A stretch of 64,000 nucleotides of DNA from Hyparrhenia diplandra (GCA_015847255.1 JADLZK010005495.1:186001-250000); one strand, 5' to 3'; counted from the first letter of the stretch, positions 33,115 through 47,050 are shown. The notes: a model not told the origin generated them from the letters alone. Made by a program: numbers and translations.

Positions 33115-36100
33115 CGCCAGACCGACGTCCCGCCGCGAACTTCGCCGACGACGCCGACATCTCCGGCGTTGTTAGCGGAACGGATCCGCTACCTCTACCC
33201 GCTACTAACTGCACGCATCGACTCATCGCCACGCCGACAGTCCCCACGGCCTAGCCGAACTGTCCTATGCGACAGCCATCGCTTCATCTCGAATTAAGAA
33301 CAAAAGGTACGGAAAAGCACATCTCGCAAATTGTGTGTTTATCCTAGCCATTGAGATAGATTCTGTTGGTTTTTTACGTGACATACATACATGCAGTATA
33401 TAGGTTAGTACATGAAGTACGAACATACATGCATACATGAACAGTACATATGCTTGTACGATGGATCTAGTAGTCACCATGGTGCCATATAAATTATGAT
33501 TAGAGGCCGATCCGGCGAGATCCATCCTCAACGTCTTTAAATTGCTTGCAGCAATACTAATTGGACTCGAAGATCAATAATAACAGCCACGACGTCTTAT
33601 TCAAATTCGGATTGCATCCCGAGTCACGCATGAATTCAAATCCAAACCGTCTTGATATAATTGTTTTTTCTTGTCACCATGGCCTACACGTTATTGTGCA
33701 AAAGCAGCCCGCATGACTGCAGCTAACTTATCCGACATCCCGCGGTGGTCCATGATTCACGATCCTCGGCTTGAAGCCATTGGCTTTGCCGCCAACCCCC
33801 GCATGCTTTGCACACGGCTTTGCAGGATGCTACTTAATATGAATTTTTCGTATCATGTCCATCAAACTGTAGCGTTAAAGTAAACATAAGCAAGCATATG
33901 CGATGCGGGGCGTACGGATTCGAAAAAATGTGTGATATTTTTTAATAAGCAAGGCCTAGAAGAGCCGTGACGTCCCCCGATGTCACCATAACCTGTAGCC
34001 AACAGTTCTTCCGGCCTGAATGTCGATCGCTTACCGAATAAGCAAATAAGCCTTTAGTATATTTGTGTTTTCCGTAAGAAAAAATCTTTTAGCATTCGAA
34101 TACTTTTTATATGATTGTCTTTTGTTTATATTATTTTTATGCTCTTTTGAATGCATGAATTTATATATCACACATCATGAATTATGTATGGGCTCTCTAG
34201 ATCCCAGACCTTAGACTTATCACCACTAAGAGGCTCATATTTGTTTTTCCTAGCATATGAATTTTTGGCTTGAATGAATGCTTGGTATAAATTCTAAAAA
34301 TTTGCATATACCATAATCATGAATAATGCTAGGATGCTTCTAAGAATATTTTTAATAACCATCCACTATATTTTTGCACTTTGCTACTCGTTTACATGTA
34401 GTAAACTTATATGCACATGATCCAAGTTATATTAATATGCATGTCATAAAAAAGAAGAAGAAATATCCTAGAGTTACTCGAATAGTAAATTATTTGTTAT
34501 GGTCATTATTTAATCCATGTAGGATATTTTGCTACCATTGAAGTGTAGTAAACTCAAAGCATAAATATTTCTTAATTACTCTCTGAAATGAGTATATGGC
34601 GATAGAAGTAACAAATACATTGTGGGACTTATTGCATGAGTAAAATCCTCGATATTATGATTACGGAATATCTATTGTATTGAAAGTTGAATTTTCAAGC
34701 TTGTATGTTTAACGCTGCTCTATAAAAATAGTTTGAAGCTTTGTATTAAATGTCTCGAAGACAAGATGGTAAATAGATTTTATCAATCTACATTCTCGAA
34801 GAAATGTCTCTTGTATATAGAATATCAAAGAGCAATGTAATACATGAAGTATTGATTTTACCATTAGAAATTACTCATGGAAATTGAGTTAGAATTTTTA
34901 GACAGCTTTTATGAACCAGGATATTATGGATTACAATAATTTTAAATATATGGCTTGCATATATGTTACACCCCTTGAAGGCTTGTGATGATATATCATA
35001 ACTCTTGAATATAAAGCATGAAACTACCGCTTGTCAAGTATAGAAGTTAAGACATGCAAGAATGTATATTATTTGGAACATATAAAGTTTCTTTTGAAGA
35101 ACTTAAATCATGTGCTTATATATTTGTTATCTTTGAAAATCATATCCTGAAGTATTGATAGTAGTGATGGTGGTGTACTAAGTTTTAGTTCCCGTTGAAT
35201 TAAGTGGTTAATGGTTAATTTGTTAGCTTGAAGACTAATATGAAATATTTAATATTCTTAGTTGCAATTCTTGTTATTACTTGAAGTAATATGTACACAC
35301 TTCTTATGGAATAAATTAGGTTTATATGTTAAACATATAAACAGTTGCCTATTGCCAATGAAATTAAATTTTGCATTAATTTTATCCACAATGAAGCCTT
35401 AGTTAACCATGAAGGTGATAGTTCTTTGTGCATTACTACCAGTAGGTAGAAGAGAAACTGGATTTTTCAAAAGCACATGAACAATTGGACTATACTTGGC
35501 ATATTAATTGATCTTGGAAGAATCAAGTTAGCCAAGAAATTGTATAATCCTAAGTATTTAATATTTTAGTCCAAGAACTCGAAGTTGTATCCTACCCTAA
35601 GTCTATTGTTGTACATTAAATAGTACATTGGATATGTGAATTTTATGCCATAATCAATGAATACTAGAAGTATGATTAGATTCTATGAAGCATTAGAAGT
35701 GACTATTCATAGATGATGCATGAAGCAAATTGCTACTTGAAGTAGTTATGGCATGAAAAGGGGAGAAATTTTTGGGTAAAGGCATAAGAAAATATGGGTA
35801 ATATATATACTTATTAGGCACAAGCTTCCTTAATCTATCTTTAAGTGTATGTATTTGGACTTGAAGTTCATTACACTAATTGCAAGCAAGCTTGTAGCTT
35901 TGTATTTTGTTGTCATCTACTTTCTTGGATTGATTACCGACATTCCACATTACACATGAATGTGTCTCACTAAGTTTGTGCTCTAGTAGAGCTACAAGTA
36001 TCTCCACTCTTGCATGAATATTAGCATAACAACTATAATTGTAGCTAATAGCTACTTTATGCTTCCCTATAATCAAATTAGCTAGCTAGCATGCTATGTC

Positions 36101-38654
36101 TATATGGTTCCCGTTAAACTAAGGAATTATTTGCTTTCGATGCATCGTATGCATAAACATTAGATTGGTCTACGGCCGAGCAACCTAAGATCGTGGGGGA
36201 GTGAGTTTATAAAATTTGCTCAATGGAGACTAACCTATTTGATGGGATGAATAATTGTGGAACTAAGATGGTGGATGACATAATTATGATGATTTTGGAT
36301 TTATGAAGAATAGGCATCAAGGGATTTTTGCATTGATTGCAATTAGAAATTTCTTGAAGAAAATTCCATGAGAATTTGAATGTTGCGTATCTTTAATACA
36401 TTTGAAGTGTATGATCCATTTTTTTTATATGAGTACTTGGATCAATGTTTTTTGGCTATATACGATTAAGAAGCTAGATAAAGTTTTTTTTTTGTAAACT
36501 ATGTTATGTGCATATTAGGGGAGAACATCCCTAACTTTATAGGAATGTTGAACATTCTTAAGTGCACTTTAAGTATTCTAGCTCATTTTGCATAATGAAT
36601 AAACCCCATATTGAAATATGTGTGTGAATATTTCCCATAAAATTTAATCATAGCATATATAAATGGGCCTCCACTTGTAGTTAGAGATATATGAATTTGA
36701 ATTAAACCCATGATAGGGGATATATTTTGAAGTATGCTATTAATGATCTAATATTGACATTAGGGGAGAGAGCCTATATTTTGAATGTCAAATATTATTT
36801 CCATAGAAGGAAATGATCTTAAGAGAAAATATTCCTTGGAGCTTGAAGCAGGAATAGTATCACACACTAAGTCATACAATAGTTTGACTAATGCTCTTGT
36901 GAAGCCCTGAAGCAGAGCATATGCCGATATATTTTAAAATGAGAGAAGTAACTTGAAGTTATAAACTAGAAGTTGTGTTTACTAGTAGTAAACTAAATGT
37001 TATATACTATCAATCTAAAATCTACGGGGTCGCCTGTGGGTTCTAGTTTAGTGTATACACGTTAAATAGAAAAGAAATAGAACTCCTCTATTCTCATGAA
37101 GAGAACGTCTCACGAAGAAGGTTAAGCACCTCATGAAGAGGATCATCGGAAGATGAGACCCAACACAATAAGCGCGCACCTCACTAGTGTTGGGTATGTA
37201 GAACAATATATCATCTCTTGTTTGGGAAATGATAGAGATAATATTCTCACATTGTGAGAGTATTGGGAGAAAGAAAATAATTGTCGACAAACTACCTCTT
37301 TAATTGCAAATGTTTCTCTTATGAGAATCCGGATCCGAAAATAAAGTCCATGACAAAATCGCCTCAGTAGCGATTATATCGGGTCAACGAAGAATGCAAT
37401 TGAGGTTGAATCTCCCTGTTAAGAAGAAATGAATGTTACGCTATATCTCCGGCAAATGAAACGAATGAATATCGAATATGCAGTTAATTAGTGGATTATG
37501 AAAATCCATATAATTCCTGAAGAATATAAATCACAACCAAATCTCATACTAAATATTAAAGTCTAAGGTATATATTCTGAATGAATATTCAAGTCTCAAG
37601 AAGAGTACGCCCCGTAAGGATTACAATCATTGAATGATTTTATAGTGAATAACGCAATGTCATTGTGTATATCACTCATCTCCCATGCAGTAGATAATAT
37701 ATCTCATAGAAGAGAATTAATAATTCACTAAGAATGAAAGTACATCCTTGAAGGAATTAATCCATGAAGGATTTACGGTCAATTCTTGAATAAACACCAT
37801 TCATCCCCTGAAGTGAATATAGACCCGAGAGAGAGAGAGAAAAAAAACGAGGAATCTTAAACACCATGAAAGTGTCATCCAAACACTTAGAAAGTGTATG
37901 AAAAGCTAGCAATGAAGTGATGATATCCTCTAAATACCATAGAAGGTATAATGATGGTTTTGGCAATTAAATTATCCCCTAAATGCCAAATGCAAGACTG
38001 GATTTATTATTTAGTGGAACATTTGATACACTATCTAGAAGATATTGAATATTAATTTATTTACCTCCATAATCCTCTAAAAGGATTTATTACTCGAAGG
38101 ATAATATTTATTTGTTTTGCACAATTAATAGGTGGTCATTATGCATGAAGCATATTGCTCCCATATAATTCAAAGAAGAATTATAAGCCAACTTTAGAAA
38201 GACATAGTATTATGGTACTGCATACCATTAGTTTGCACACATTTATGAAATGTGTGGTTTGAACAATGAAGTTTAAAAGTTTGGCTTCATGAGGGGGAGC
38301 ATATTTTTCTTGAACCGCCTTTTAAGGTAAACCACTAGAATTACAAAGATTATGTAGATCATATTTGCTAAAACAATGAAGTTTATGCAAAGATTATGAA
38401 GACCAATATCTATTCATGAAGAATAGAACATCCTTAAGAATATATGATCATGAAAGTTAAACGTTGTACTCTTTTTTCCTATGTGAGTTTTACTCGAAGG
38501 TTTCTCACACAAGGTTTTTAATGAGGCAACGCGTGTGCAATACAATTAACGAATGCGATGTACTCTTTTCTCCAAAAACCGTTTTTCCCACCGGGTTTTC
38601 GGATGGAGTTTTTGACGAGGCATATGCATATCGTGGTAATCGCCCAAGGGGGAG

Positions 38655-38924
38655 TGTTGTAAAACACACGAACTCTATCCTAGAAGGAAAGGAGAAGGAG
38701 GAATCCTAATCCTAGTCCGTTTATATGTGGGCTCTTACCGAAACTCTTAGCCCCTGGCTGGACTATATATATGTGGGAGCTCTATGTTGTAATCACCAAT
38801 ATTCAGATGAATAAAGAATAGTCTCTCTATCTTGTGTCTACTTGTTCTACTTATTTCATTTACTACGTGATCATGAGAGACGGAGAGGGGAAGGTCCTAG
38901 CTGGCGGCAACATGTTTCATAACA
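38655..38924 (+). repeat. 3' LTR (270 bp)
   Basis: Matches the 5' LTR over its whole length with about seven or eight substitutions (for example CTTCGCCCCTGAC versus CTTAGCCCCTGGC), and is preceded by the polypurine tract. Confidence 0.92.
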
Positions 38925-39513
38925 CCGATGATGGTGTTGCTACGGGAACCCCGCAAAGGTACACCGAGATAGTAGGTAAGAAACTTGTCAACAAATGCAT
39001 CTATTAAGGTAATTCTTCTAAGGTGCTTCACGCAGAGTGGGTATGGAAATACCTCCGAATAAATTGGGATTCACAAGGAGAGGGTATACATTTTTTTTTT
39101 TCACATGTATAAATCGGCATGACACAATTGTCTTTTGCCCTTGTTGTGTCAATGTAGTCGTTGGCAATTAACCGTCTTCCATTCTTGTTGGGTCAAGGTA
39201 GCCATTTGTCGGCATCGAAAACGTTAGCCGTGGACTCACGAAAGTTGCGACAAGTGACGTTCGCAAATGGACCAAACCTATATTTATAGTAGGTCGACGA
39301 CGTGATTCCAACTAACCGATATGATTTGGCCGCTGAAACCTAAAAACCATGTCAAAATGGTCGCCACATTCTCCGTTGGATATCATTTGTCGTACTTAAA
39401 TTACATTACCATTGGCATGATTGTACAAAGAGAAAATGTGAGTGAATTGATCTTTACATTGTTACGGCCAAATAAATAACCCAGTGGTTGGTTTGGTTTT
39501 GCCAAGGAATGTC
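38925..39513. other. No gene recognised
   Basis: Mixed-composition DNA with no coding frame of note. If the upstream LTR element is a simple insertion, this is the old distal promoter of the LRR kinase. Confidence 0.35.
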
Positions 39514-39521
39514 CTTTGGTG

Positions 39522-40568
39522 TATAGTTGCACATTTGGCCCATGCGGCCCGCAGCCGGTCCGAGGCACGGTCCGGCCCGGGGGTGAGCGGGCCATAGGCG
39601 CACAGCCCGAGGCACAGGGCTCGGGGCCGCAGCCCGTGGCACGGTGCCGCACGACCCGGTAAATAGAATTGGCCCGGTGCGGCCCGGTGATTAAAAGTCA
39701 CAGAATGCCCAATAAGAAAATAGCCCAACAGCCTAACCCTAACTCCCTAAGCCCACATTTCCCTTCACGCCTCACCCGCTGCCGTCTCGTGTCTCGTATA
39801 AAAACGAAATGTCGCAACCGCGACTCCTCCCCGCCGTGCACCGCTCCTCCCGATTCTTTGCCGGAGCTCGCGAGCCGGGTCGTCGGGGGCGCAGCGAGTG
39901 GTTCAGCGGCGATGGTGACGAGCCGCTCGGGCGCCCGGGAGGCGTCTGCGCCGGTGCTGCACGCGTGGCGGCCGGCGCGCGTCGACCACCACGACGGAGT
40001 CCTCGCCAACGGGCGCAAGCGAACAGCGCCGCGCCGCAAGGGGTGATGAGGCTGCCGCCGCGGGCCGGGGGTCGGGCTGGTGGCTTCGCGGTGGTGCGGT
40101 ACCCGATGACACCCGCACCGACTTCCAGCGGTCCATGGCGGAGATGGTTGTGGGTTGCGGCATCACGATGTCGACGGCCCGAGCTCGCTCGCGCCGCTTC
40201 TGGGCGCTCAACGACCGGCGACACCGCCGCGACATCGTGGCGGCGTTCGGCGAAACTTCCACCTCCGATGCTTTCATGCTACGACGCCGCAAGGTCTGCG
40301 GCCATGCTATGGCGGAGGCGCTTGAGCACCGGTGCGGGCGGCGCGACCCCTTCCTCCTCGCATGTCGTCGTGCCCTCGACGGCACGCCAGCATCGGCATG
40401 CCGCCGCCGCCCGGCCGGGCGCCCATGGGTCGTGCCTTGGGCCGACCCCCCCGCACGGCACGGCCATGGCACGCCCGGCTGGCCCGTGGCCCGACGCGGC
40501 ATGACCCGCGGCCGGCCAGCACGGTTGGGCCGCGAGGCGTCACGGGCACGGCCCGTTGTACATCTATA
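39522..40568. mobile_element. Non-autonomous hAT-like element (1,047 bp)
   Basis: Ends TATAGTTGCACA (39522) and TGTACATCTATA (to 40568) are inverted, 10 of 12 matching. The flanks CTTTGGTG (39514-39521) and CTTTAGTG (40569-40576) form an 8-bp duplication with one mismatch, as for hAT. GGCCCG/CGGGCC runs lie next to both ends. The interior is GC-rich; its many overlapping frames are not recognisable and no transposase is present. Confidence 0.8.
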
Positions 40569-40576
40569 CTTTAGTG

Positions 40577-41399
40577 TGGTAAATCCTGTGTGGTTTGGTG
40601 GGAAGGCCCCTCACCCTCCTATCTCTCTGCGTTGCGAGGTTCTAGCCGTAACGAGTTCTAGCCCGGGTGGTTTAGCGGTGCATGAGAACCCAACGGGCGG
40701 ACCTTCCCTAGGGCGGGGTGGGGCGGCCGCCCGCCACCGATACCGCAGCAATGAGACCCCAGTCCCCAGGCTCCGACTTCCGGTGATGAACGACGGCGGT
40801 CGGGCGGGTGGCAGAGCGGCGTCGCGGCAACGAAAGAGGCGAGCGTGAGGTGGCTGCTCCCTCTTTGTGGGCTTTTTGTTTGGCCATTTCAGCCCATTCC
40901 AATTCCAAATAAAAGGCCCAAGTACAAGTGAAACTCCTCCCCAATCCCCACCCATCCATCGTATGCTCCCGGTCCCGACTCGGTGTCGCGCCGCCGACGC
41001 CTACCGCACTCCGCTGAGTGCGCTCGCCACTCGCCTCCTTGTCCGGGCGCCCGGCGCGACGACGCCCGCACTACCTCCGCCGGCCTTCAGCCTGCGGCTC
41101 AAGAAGACCGGTTTGCCGCCCGCCGCCATTCCAAACGTCCGGAGCAGCGGCACGCCGGCGCCCACCGCCGCAGCAGGTGCCCGAGCGCCTCGGTGCCGGT
41201 CGGCGATGTAGGGAAGAGGGGGGTGGTGGAGCAGCAAATGCGATGCAGGGCCGGCCATGGCGTGGACAGGTCGTCGTTGGCGCCGGTAGAGGAGCAACAA
41301 GGGCATTGGTTGTAGCTCCGCCTCCACCATCATCTGGATTTGGCCGAGGCCGAGGTTCGAGGGGCGTCTCTAGGAGTGGGATTGGGAAGAAAAACGGTA
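40577..41399. other. GC-rich stretch, no gene recognised
   Basis: Frames of 60-240 codons overlap on both strands, which reflects GC richness. None matches a family I know. Confidence 0.35.
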
Positions 41400-41641
41400 T
41401 TGGTTTCAATTTTTAGTTCTTGAATCAACGGTCATTTTCGTTTGCCGTGAGCTAACATGGCTCTCGGCGAATCGTCATTGCCTACGAAAATTTCCCCGTA
41501 GGGCCTTCGCCGATGGTGCGGGACATTTCCGCTCGGCGAAGCCTTCGCCGAGAGGGTTTTGTTCTTCGCCGACGCGCCGAGAGGGTTTTGTTCTTCGCCG
41601 ATGGGCACACCCGCCAGCGAAGAACCAGCCTCCTGTAGTGC
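41400..41641. mobile_element. One terminus of a CACTA element
   Basis: Read on the minus strand it begins CACTACAGGAGGCTGG at 41641, followed by repeated TCGGCGAAG-type motifs (41480-41620), the usual CACTA subterminal repeats. The opposite terminus is not found, so the element appears truncated. It is a different family from the one at 65-1178. Confidence 0.6.
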
Positions 41642-42314
41642 TTGTTAGATTTCGCCCCAACTAATTTTTTTTTTCCCGGGTCCGTCATTGCTTTTTTCGG
41701 CGACAAGGCGGGGATATGTGGAAGGTAACATGAATGGTAGCGGCGAGTGGTTGAAGATGCCAACCCTCCTCACAGCCACTATATATCGACAAGGGCACAC
41801 ATCTTGCGGGTCGTAAGAGTGACGAATCATCGATGCGCAATGACGAAAGCACTCACATTTTTCTTTACAAAGATACAATTAGTATAAAATAAAATGTTTT
41901 CTTGCTTCACATATTTAATTAATTAATTATATACATTGTTGGCCATGCAAAGTAATAGGTAAAAAATATTAACTTCTTTGGGACCTAAGGTATTCTTCAA
42001 AATTCAATAAAATGCTTTTATGATTTCCCAACCGGGAAGCAAAGGCTATCCTTGTATGGAATGGAGGAATATATTGGTATGTAAATTTGCTTTATCAAAA
42101 TCTAGATGCCTATTGTGCTCAATGTAAATCCACATATATTTTTAATAGAAATTAAGATCTTTAAACCCTGTTTAGTAAGGCTCAAAGTGGTTTCCAAGAT
42201 TCTTGTGTCCATTTTAACTTACAAGAAAACCTGTACATTTTTAATTGCGAAGCAAATGAGTTTCTAAGCTTCTACATTAAATAGGGTGCCACATCATCAC
42301 AAACTCGCCGCCAT
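41642..42314. other. No gene recognised
   Basis: AT-rich from 41870 on; nothing coding or repetitive could be assigned. Confidence 0.35.
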
Positions 42315-43004
42315 CTAGGAAGATGCGGGAAAGCAACGGCCGGTGGTCATATTGATGTTGTGGAAGGTCCGGTGGTTGCGTTCCTTCCACGGTTCCCAAG
42401 AAACCAAAGAACAAGGGAGTCGACGCCGCTTAGGAGGGTGCATAGGTGTTGAAGGTCGGTGAACCGCAAATGCGGAACCGGATCTCATGGGTGTATATGC
42501 AAGCAAGAAGTAGGTGGTCTGCAAACTCGTCGTCCCGGAAGCAGAGTGCGCACTTTGCGATGGGCTGCAGACCATGGATCCTTCTCCACTCGGTAGTCCG
42601 AGGCGACCATGCAAGGCCGGCTAGAAGAATAGTTTGACCTTGGGCGGCGACGAAGCTCTCCAAACCTCCTTGGCTACCGTGAGCGTGGTCGAGCCAATGA
42701 AGAAAGCCATGTAGGCAGAGGATCTAGAGTACTCACCCCTTGTGACCATTTCCAAACTACTTGTTCCAGCATGCCAGGTTGTAGCTGCACGACCGCAACC
42801 TTGTCCCATAGCACGACGTACTCGACCAGCACCGCAGCCATGTCAGCGCTAGTGATGTCTCGTGTCCGTTGGCGGTTATTGAGTGCCGCGCGACGATCCG
42901 CCGCACTAGCGACACCCCACGACATGGAACAGATTGGGCGCGAAGGAAAGGATGGCCCCGTCGGGGAGCTAGGCATCGGGTCTAGAAGCGGGCTGTGTGC
43001 GGCG
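42315..43004 (-). mobile_element. LINE fragment, 3' part (zinc-binding RT region)
   Basis: The minus-strand frames give GEYSRSSAYMAFFIGSTTLT, then VWRASSPPKVKLFFWLA, and in the next frame CALCFRDDEFADHLLLAC, matching the zf-RVT region at the C terminus of plant L1-type ORF2. It is interrupted on its 5' side by the hAT insertion at 43005 and resumes at 47059. Frameshifts are present. Confidence 0.75.
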
Positions 43005-46000
43005 TATACCGAGCAAAACTAGCCCGGCCCGACCCGCAGGCCCGGCCCGAGCCCGATGGGTTTTGGCCCGCCCACGAACCTTACTGGACAGGGCCTGGGC
43101 AGAGATTTTGAAGCCCGATAAAAATTTTCTTGGCCCAAACTCGGCCCGAAATACATTTTTAGCTATTTTATAGTGTTAAATACGCGGGTAGGCCGCCTGC
43201 AATGTAACCTCCTAATTAATTAGGGCCCACCTTTTGTCATTGTCCCAAAGACCTCGACATACCGTGCGAGATACAACCGATTACTTAAGAAGCCCCGTTG
43301 ATAACTCATACCGGGATCAACGAAGGAATAGCTACAACATTACAACATTTGTTACAAAAATATAGATCGAGTGCGGAAAAATAATAACATTAATTTTACC
43401 AAAAGATGAGTAAATTACATTTGAGTAAACTTAACTTAATTAATTTGCGGAAGTTGAGTAGATTAGAAGACAACGGATCATGTCGCACTCCGCCGACATA
43501 ACCTTGGTTAACAAAGACGAGTCAAACACGCAACAAGGGTTAACAAACCCCGAGTACGGGAGTACTCAACAAGACTTAACCGACAAAGAAACAGGAGAAG
43601 ACGTAGGAATGCAGGTTTAGGGGAATCAAGGTAAGGCTTTAGCAAGAATCAGGAATTCTTTTGCAGAAAAGCTTACTAAAAGTGAATCCTTACTTTCAAT
43701 ATTTTTAAATTCATATTAGTAGCTCATATACTCTAGGTTATCCTACTCTAGAGCAAACATTTCTTTCATAAGCCAACTTTCTTTCCTCAAAACCATATTC
43801 CATCAATTACTACGAAGATGGTGCGAGGATCAAGTCTCCTTTTCTCGTGGAGCAAACGCCGATTCGAACCGCTTAAAAACCCAGCTGGGGATACCTCACC
43901 ACACGACATATGTAGAACTTAAACTTGCATATGTCAACCCTCACTCGGACCGTCCAAAACGGGACCGCGTCCTACGCCACCCGAGAGTACCGTACACCTC
44001 CAATCCGGGACTTTAACCCACGAGGGTAACATGTACTCCCGCCATCTCTCCACTCCTAGTGCGCGGTTTATGCGTTCCCGATTTGGCTCACCTCCGAGAT
44101 CTCGGGCTTACTCGTATATGTGGCCAGTATAACAAAGTTCTTGATCCAAGGGCCAATCAACGAAAGGTCCTTAACCGACACAGACGGAACAAGCACGACC
44201 AGGCAACCCTGTCGGCTTAACCACCAAAGACACAACCCGTGTCCCGCCCGATCTCAAATTAAACACTACTCCTCATTATTCTTCCAAAAGAGAACCATAT
44301 TCATAATTAAAACATTTTGATGAAAAAGCTTAACTAAACAAGCGGTGGCGAAGCAATACTAAGCATTTTCGAAATTAAACAGGTTAACAAGGATGATATT
44401 GCAATAAACAAGGATGGTAATGCAAGAATTAGGTTATCTCTCAACTCCTAATTACTTAATGCAACATATCATAAACATAAGTTTAAAAGCTTTGTAAAAT
44501 ACAAGGAAGGGTTTAAATGTATCAGGGGCTTGCACGTATTACGGGGAAAGTCGATTCGAAGTTGGATCACCAAAGTTAATCTTGACACCTTCACCTCCGG
44601 TGGATACACCTTCTCCCAAAGCTCGATCTTCGCAAACCACATCACTCTCGTTCACTACACGTAAATTAATAACGTATGCTCAACATAATGGAATGGTAAA
44701 CATGATGCTTGATGATGCATTAAATAATAAACACTTGAGTACAACTTTCCTTCACGATAAAGTTGCAACCCAACAAAACCAACTTGTTGGACTACTCTAC
44801 AAGATAGCATCACCATTGCCTAAGGGGTTCTCAAGGACCATTTGATTATGGTATGATCCAAGATTCACAAAGCAATCCCAAATCACATATCAAACCTAAG
44901 TCATCAAGCACTAATCACTATCCTTATTCTAATAAATAAATTAAAGCATAATATAGAAAATAATTTAAACATTTCAAAATGACCCCAAACTTTTTTATAC
45001 AAGTAGGTCACATCATAAAACAGTACCAAATAAATTTTCATGATTTTTGAATAAATATTTTATTTTCTAAAAATCATAGAAGATGCATTTTTCAATTAAA
45101 ATTTGTATTTTTAAATCATGCAAAAACTATTCAAAACTCAAGTTTCAAATTTTTCATGGGTAGACATACTCATAAGAAGACTCTACAAAAATTTTCAGAA
45201 TTTTTGAAGCTATTTTCAAATTTCTATGAATTTAACAAAACCGAACACTATTCATACATAAAGAAAAAGACAAAACAATATTTAAACGAAAAACGACCAT
45301 TGGGCGAAACCGGCCCGACTCGGCCCAAAGCATCAGCAGGCCGGCCCAGTTCTCCGTCCGCTCTAGCAGGCCGGGCCCGGACGCCGAGCACACGCACCCC
45401 CGCGGTTGACTCGTCGCCGCGGATTTTGACCGGCGAATTCGCCGGCCGTGGCGAGGTCTCCGCCACGGAACTCCTCCCCTTCTCGACTCCCCCTCCACCC
45501 CGCATCACCGCCCACTCTTCCTCTCTCTCCGAGCACGGCGGCGGCCTCGCCGGCGTCCATGGTGGATCGGCGGCGGGCGGACGGCGGCGGCTCTCTGGAG
45601 CTTTCTCGGCAAGAACGAGCACGGCAAACTCTTTAGCACTCCTAGGCGACCCAAAACCCTCCACTAACTCGAACCTAGACGGCCTCTAGTGGACACGACA
45701 TCGCGGCGCGCGGCCCACGTGGAGCTCGGCGACAGCGGCGTTCCGGCAGCTCGGCACATCCAGGACCAAACCAAGCACACGGGATCGGACCGGGGAGCTC
45801 ACCACGGGCTCGAATGGCAAGATGGTTAGATCGGGACGAGAGCGAACGGGTCTCGGCGGGCGGTGGTGGCGACTACGACGGCGCTCTCCGCGTGGCAAGG
45901 TCGGCGTTCCGCGACGCGTCCGGACTTCGGGCCATCAAAACTAACGAGCGCATGAGTAACAGGATGACGAGACGACGCTTAGGGCGCAAGATGGTTTGTT

Positions 46001-47050
46001 ACGGCTCACTAACGCTACCGGGCGACGGTGAGGTGGCGGCGGCGGCGGTGTTGCCGCCCGCGGAGGAGATGACGGCGCGCGGGTGCTACCGGGCGATAAG
46101 AGCGGTGCGAAAGCAGCTCAAGTGAATCGCTAGGATGTGTCGAACCTTCGTGCAAGAGGCTATGGCGAGAGGTGGATGGGTGGCGGTGGCGGTGGATTTC
46201 GGCAAGGCTTGACGGCGGCGGTCGAAAAACGAAGAAAAACGACGACGACGATGTTGGTGGCTTTAAGAAGAAAAGAAGGGGACGGCGAGGTGGACAATGG
46301 GCGGCCGAGAGCTCGCCCGGCTGCCGAGACGCGCGTGGCGACGCGAAGACGCCACGACGCCCACGGCGAACACCAGCCGACGTGGGCGGCATGGGCGTCC
46401 ATGCCGGTTCTTGTAAGCGCCCAAACCCTAACTTTCGTTTTATGCAAAATTCACCCAAAATTTGAACTGAACTCGAAAAACTCCAAAAAGCAACTTGACT
46501 TAAAATTTCAAGATCTACAATTTTCACAATTGGAAGATTTTCAAATTCGGCCTCTAAATATGACTTTTTGAAATGAGGTCAAAAAAGGGATAAGTTTGAA
46601 TTCAAAATTACTTTTAAAATTACTCAAAAACTTGAAAAACTTTGTACATATCTTTTGTTCATCAAGAAAAGATCTACAAACTAGCTTTTGGAAGTTTTGT
46701 CAAATTTTGCATAGATTTTGAAATATTGAAAAGGGGGTAAAGAAAGGTTAGGGTTTAGGGTTTCCGACCCGGGGTAACTCTCGGATTCCTATTCTTTTCG
46801 CATCTTTTCATCCAACAACTCAACCAAAGCTATAACTAAACTTATTTTTATCCAAACCACATTTTTTAAGCGGTAAATAACACTGGGGTGTTACACCGCC
46901 TAAGCCCGGCCCGGCCCGAGCCCGGCCCGAAAAAAATTGGGTCCGACTTGCCCGGTGGGGACGTCATGGGAAGGATTTTTTTGGGCCCGAAATAACTGGG
47001 TTTTTTCGGCTCGGCCCGAACCCGACCCGCCCGAAAAATGCACAGGTATA
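43005..47050. mobile_element. hAT-like element, expanded to 4 kb by a nested LTR
   Basis: A perfect 8-bp duplication GTGCGGCG flanks it (42997-43004; 47051-47058). The ends are TATACCGAGC and GCACAGGTATA, inverted over TATACC. Its own sequence is only about 350 bp (43005-43197 and 46896-47050), rich in GGCCCG; the rest is an inserted LTR. No transposase. Confidence 0.85.
43198..46895 (-). mobile_element. 3.7-kb solo LTR of gypsy type
   Basis: A perfect 5-bp duplication CCGCC flanks it (43193-43197; 46896-46900). On the minus strand it starts TGTAACACCCCAGTGTTATT, a typical start of long grass gypsy LTRs, and ends GGTTACATTGCA. No second LTR, primer-binding site, gag or pol is seen. The GC-rich part (45300-46400) has overlapping frames on both strands without family match. 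Confidence 0.75.

Larger units (their letters stand above)
32845..38924 (+). mobile_element. 6.1-kb copia-like LTR retrotransposon lacking coding capacity (LARD-like)
   Basis: Two 270-bp LTRs (32845-33114, 38655-38924) start TGTTGTAAAACACACG and end CATGTTTCATAACA, with only a few differences. A polypurine tract CCAAGGGGGAG precedes the 3' LTR. The flanks are CTGAT (32840-32844) and CCGAT (38925-38929), a 5-bp duplication with one mismatch. The 5.5-kb interior is AT-rich with no gag, protease, integrase or RT. Its last 200 bp (TGTACTCTTTT, CACCGGGTTTTC, AAGGTTTTTAATGAGGCAAC) resemble the 3' untranslated part of plant copia elements. High LTR similarity implies a fairly recent insertion. Confidence 0.9.

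Noticed and set aside
39669..41416. Many 60-240 codon frames on both strands
   Set aside because: They overlap each other in GC-rich hAT cargo and its flank; no domain or start context favours any of them.
41068..41641. A complete CACTA element between CACTAC at 41068 and CTGTAGTG at 41641
   Set aside because: Beyond the first six bases the left site does not match the right end, and the 3-bp flanks differ.
45156..46571. Frames up to 178 codons in GC-rich DNA
   Set aside because: They are contained in the 3.7-kb solo LTR and overlap on both strands.
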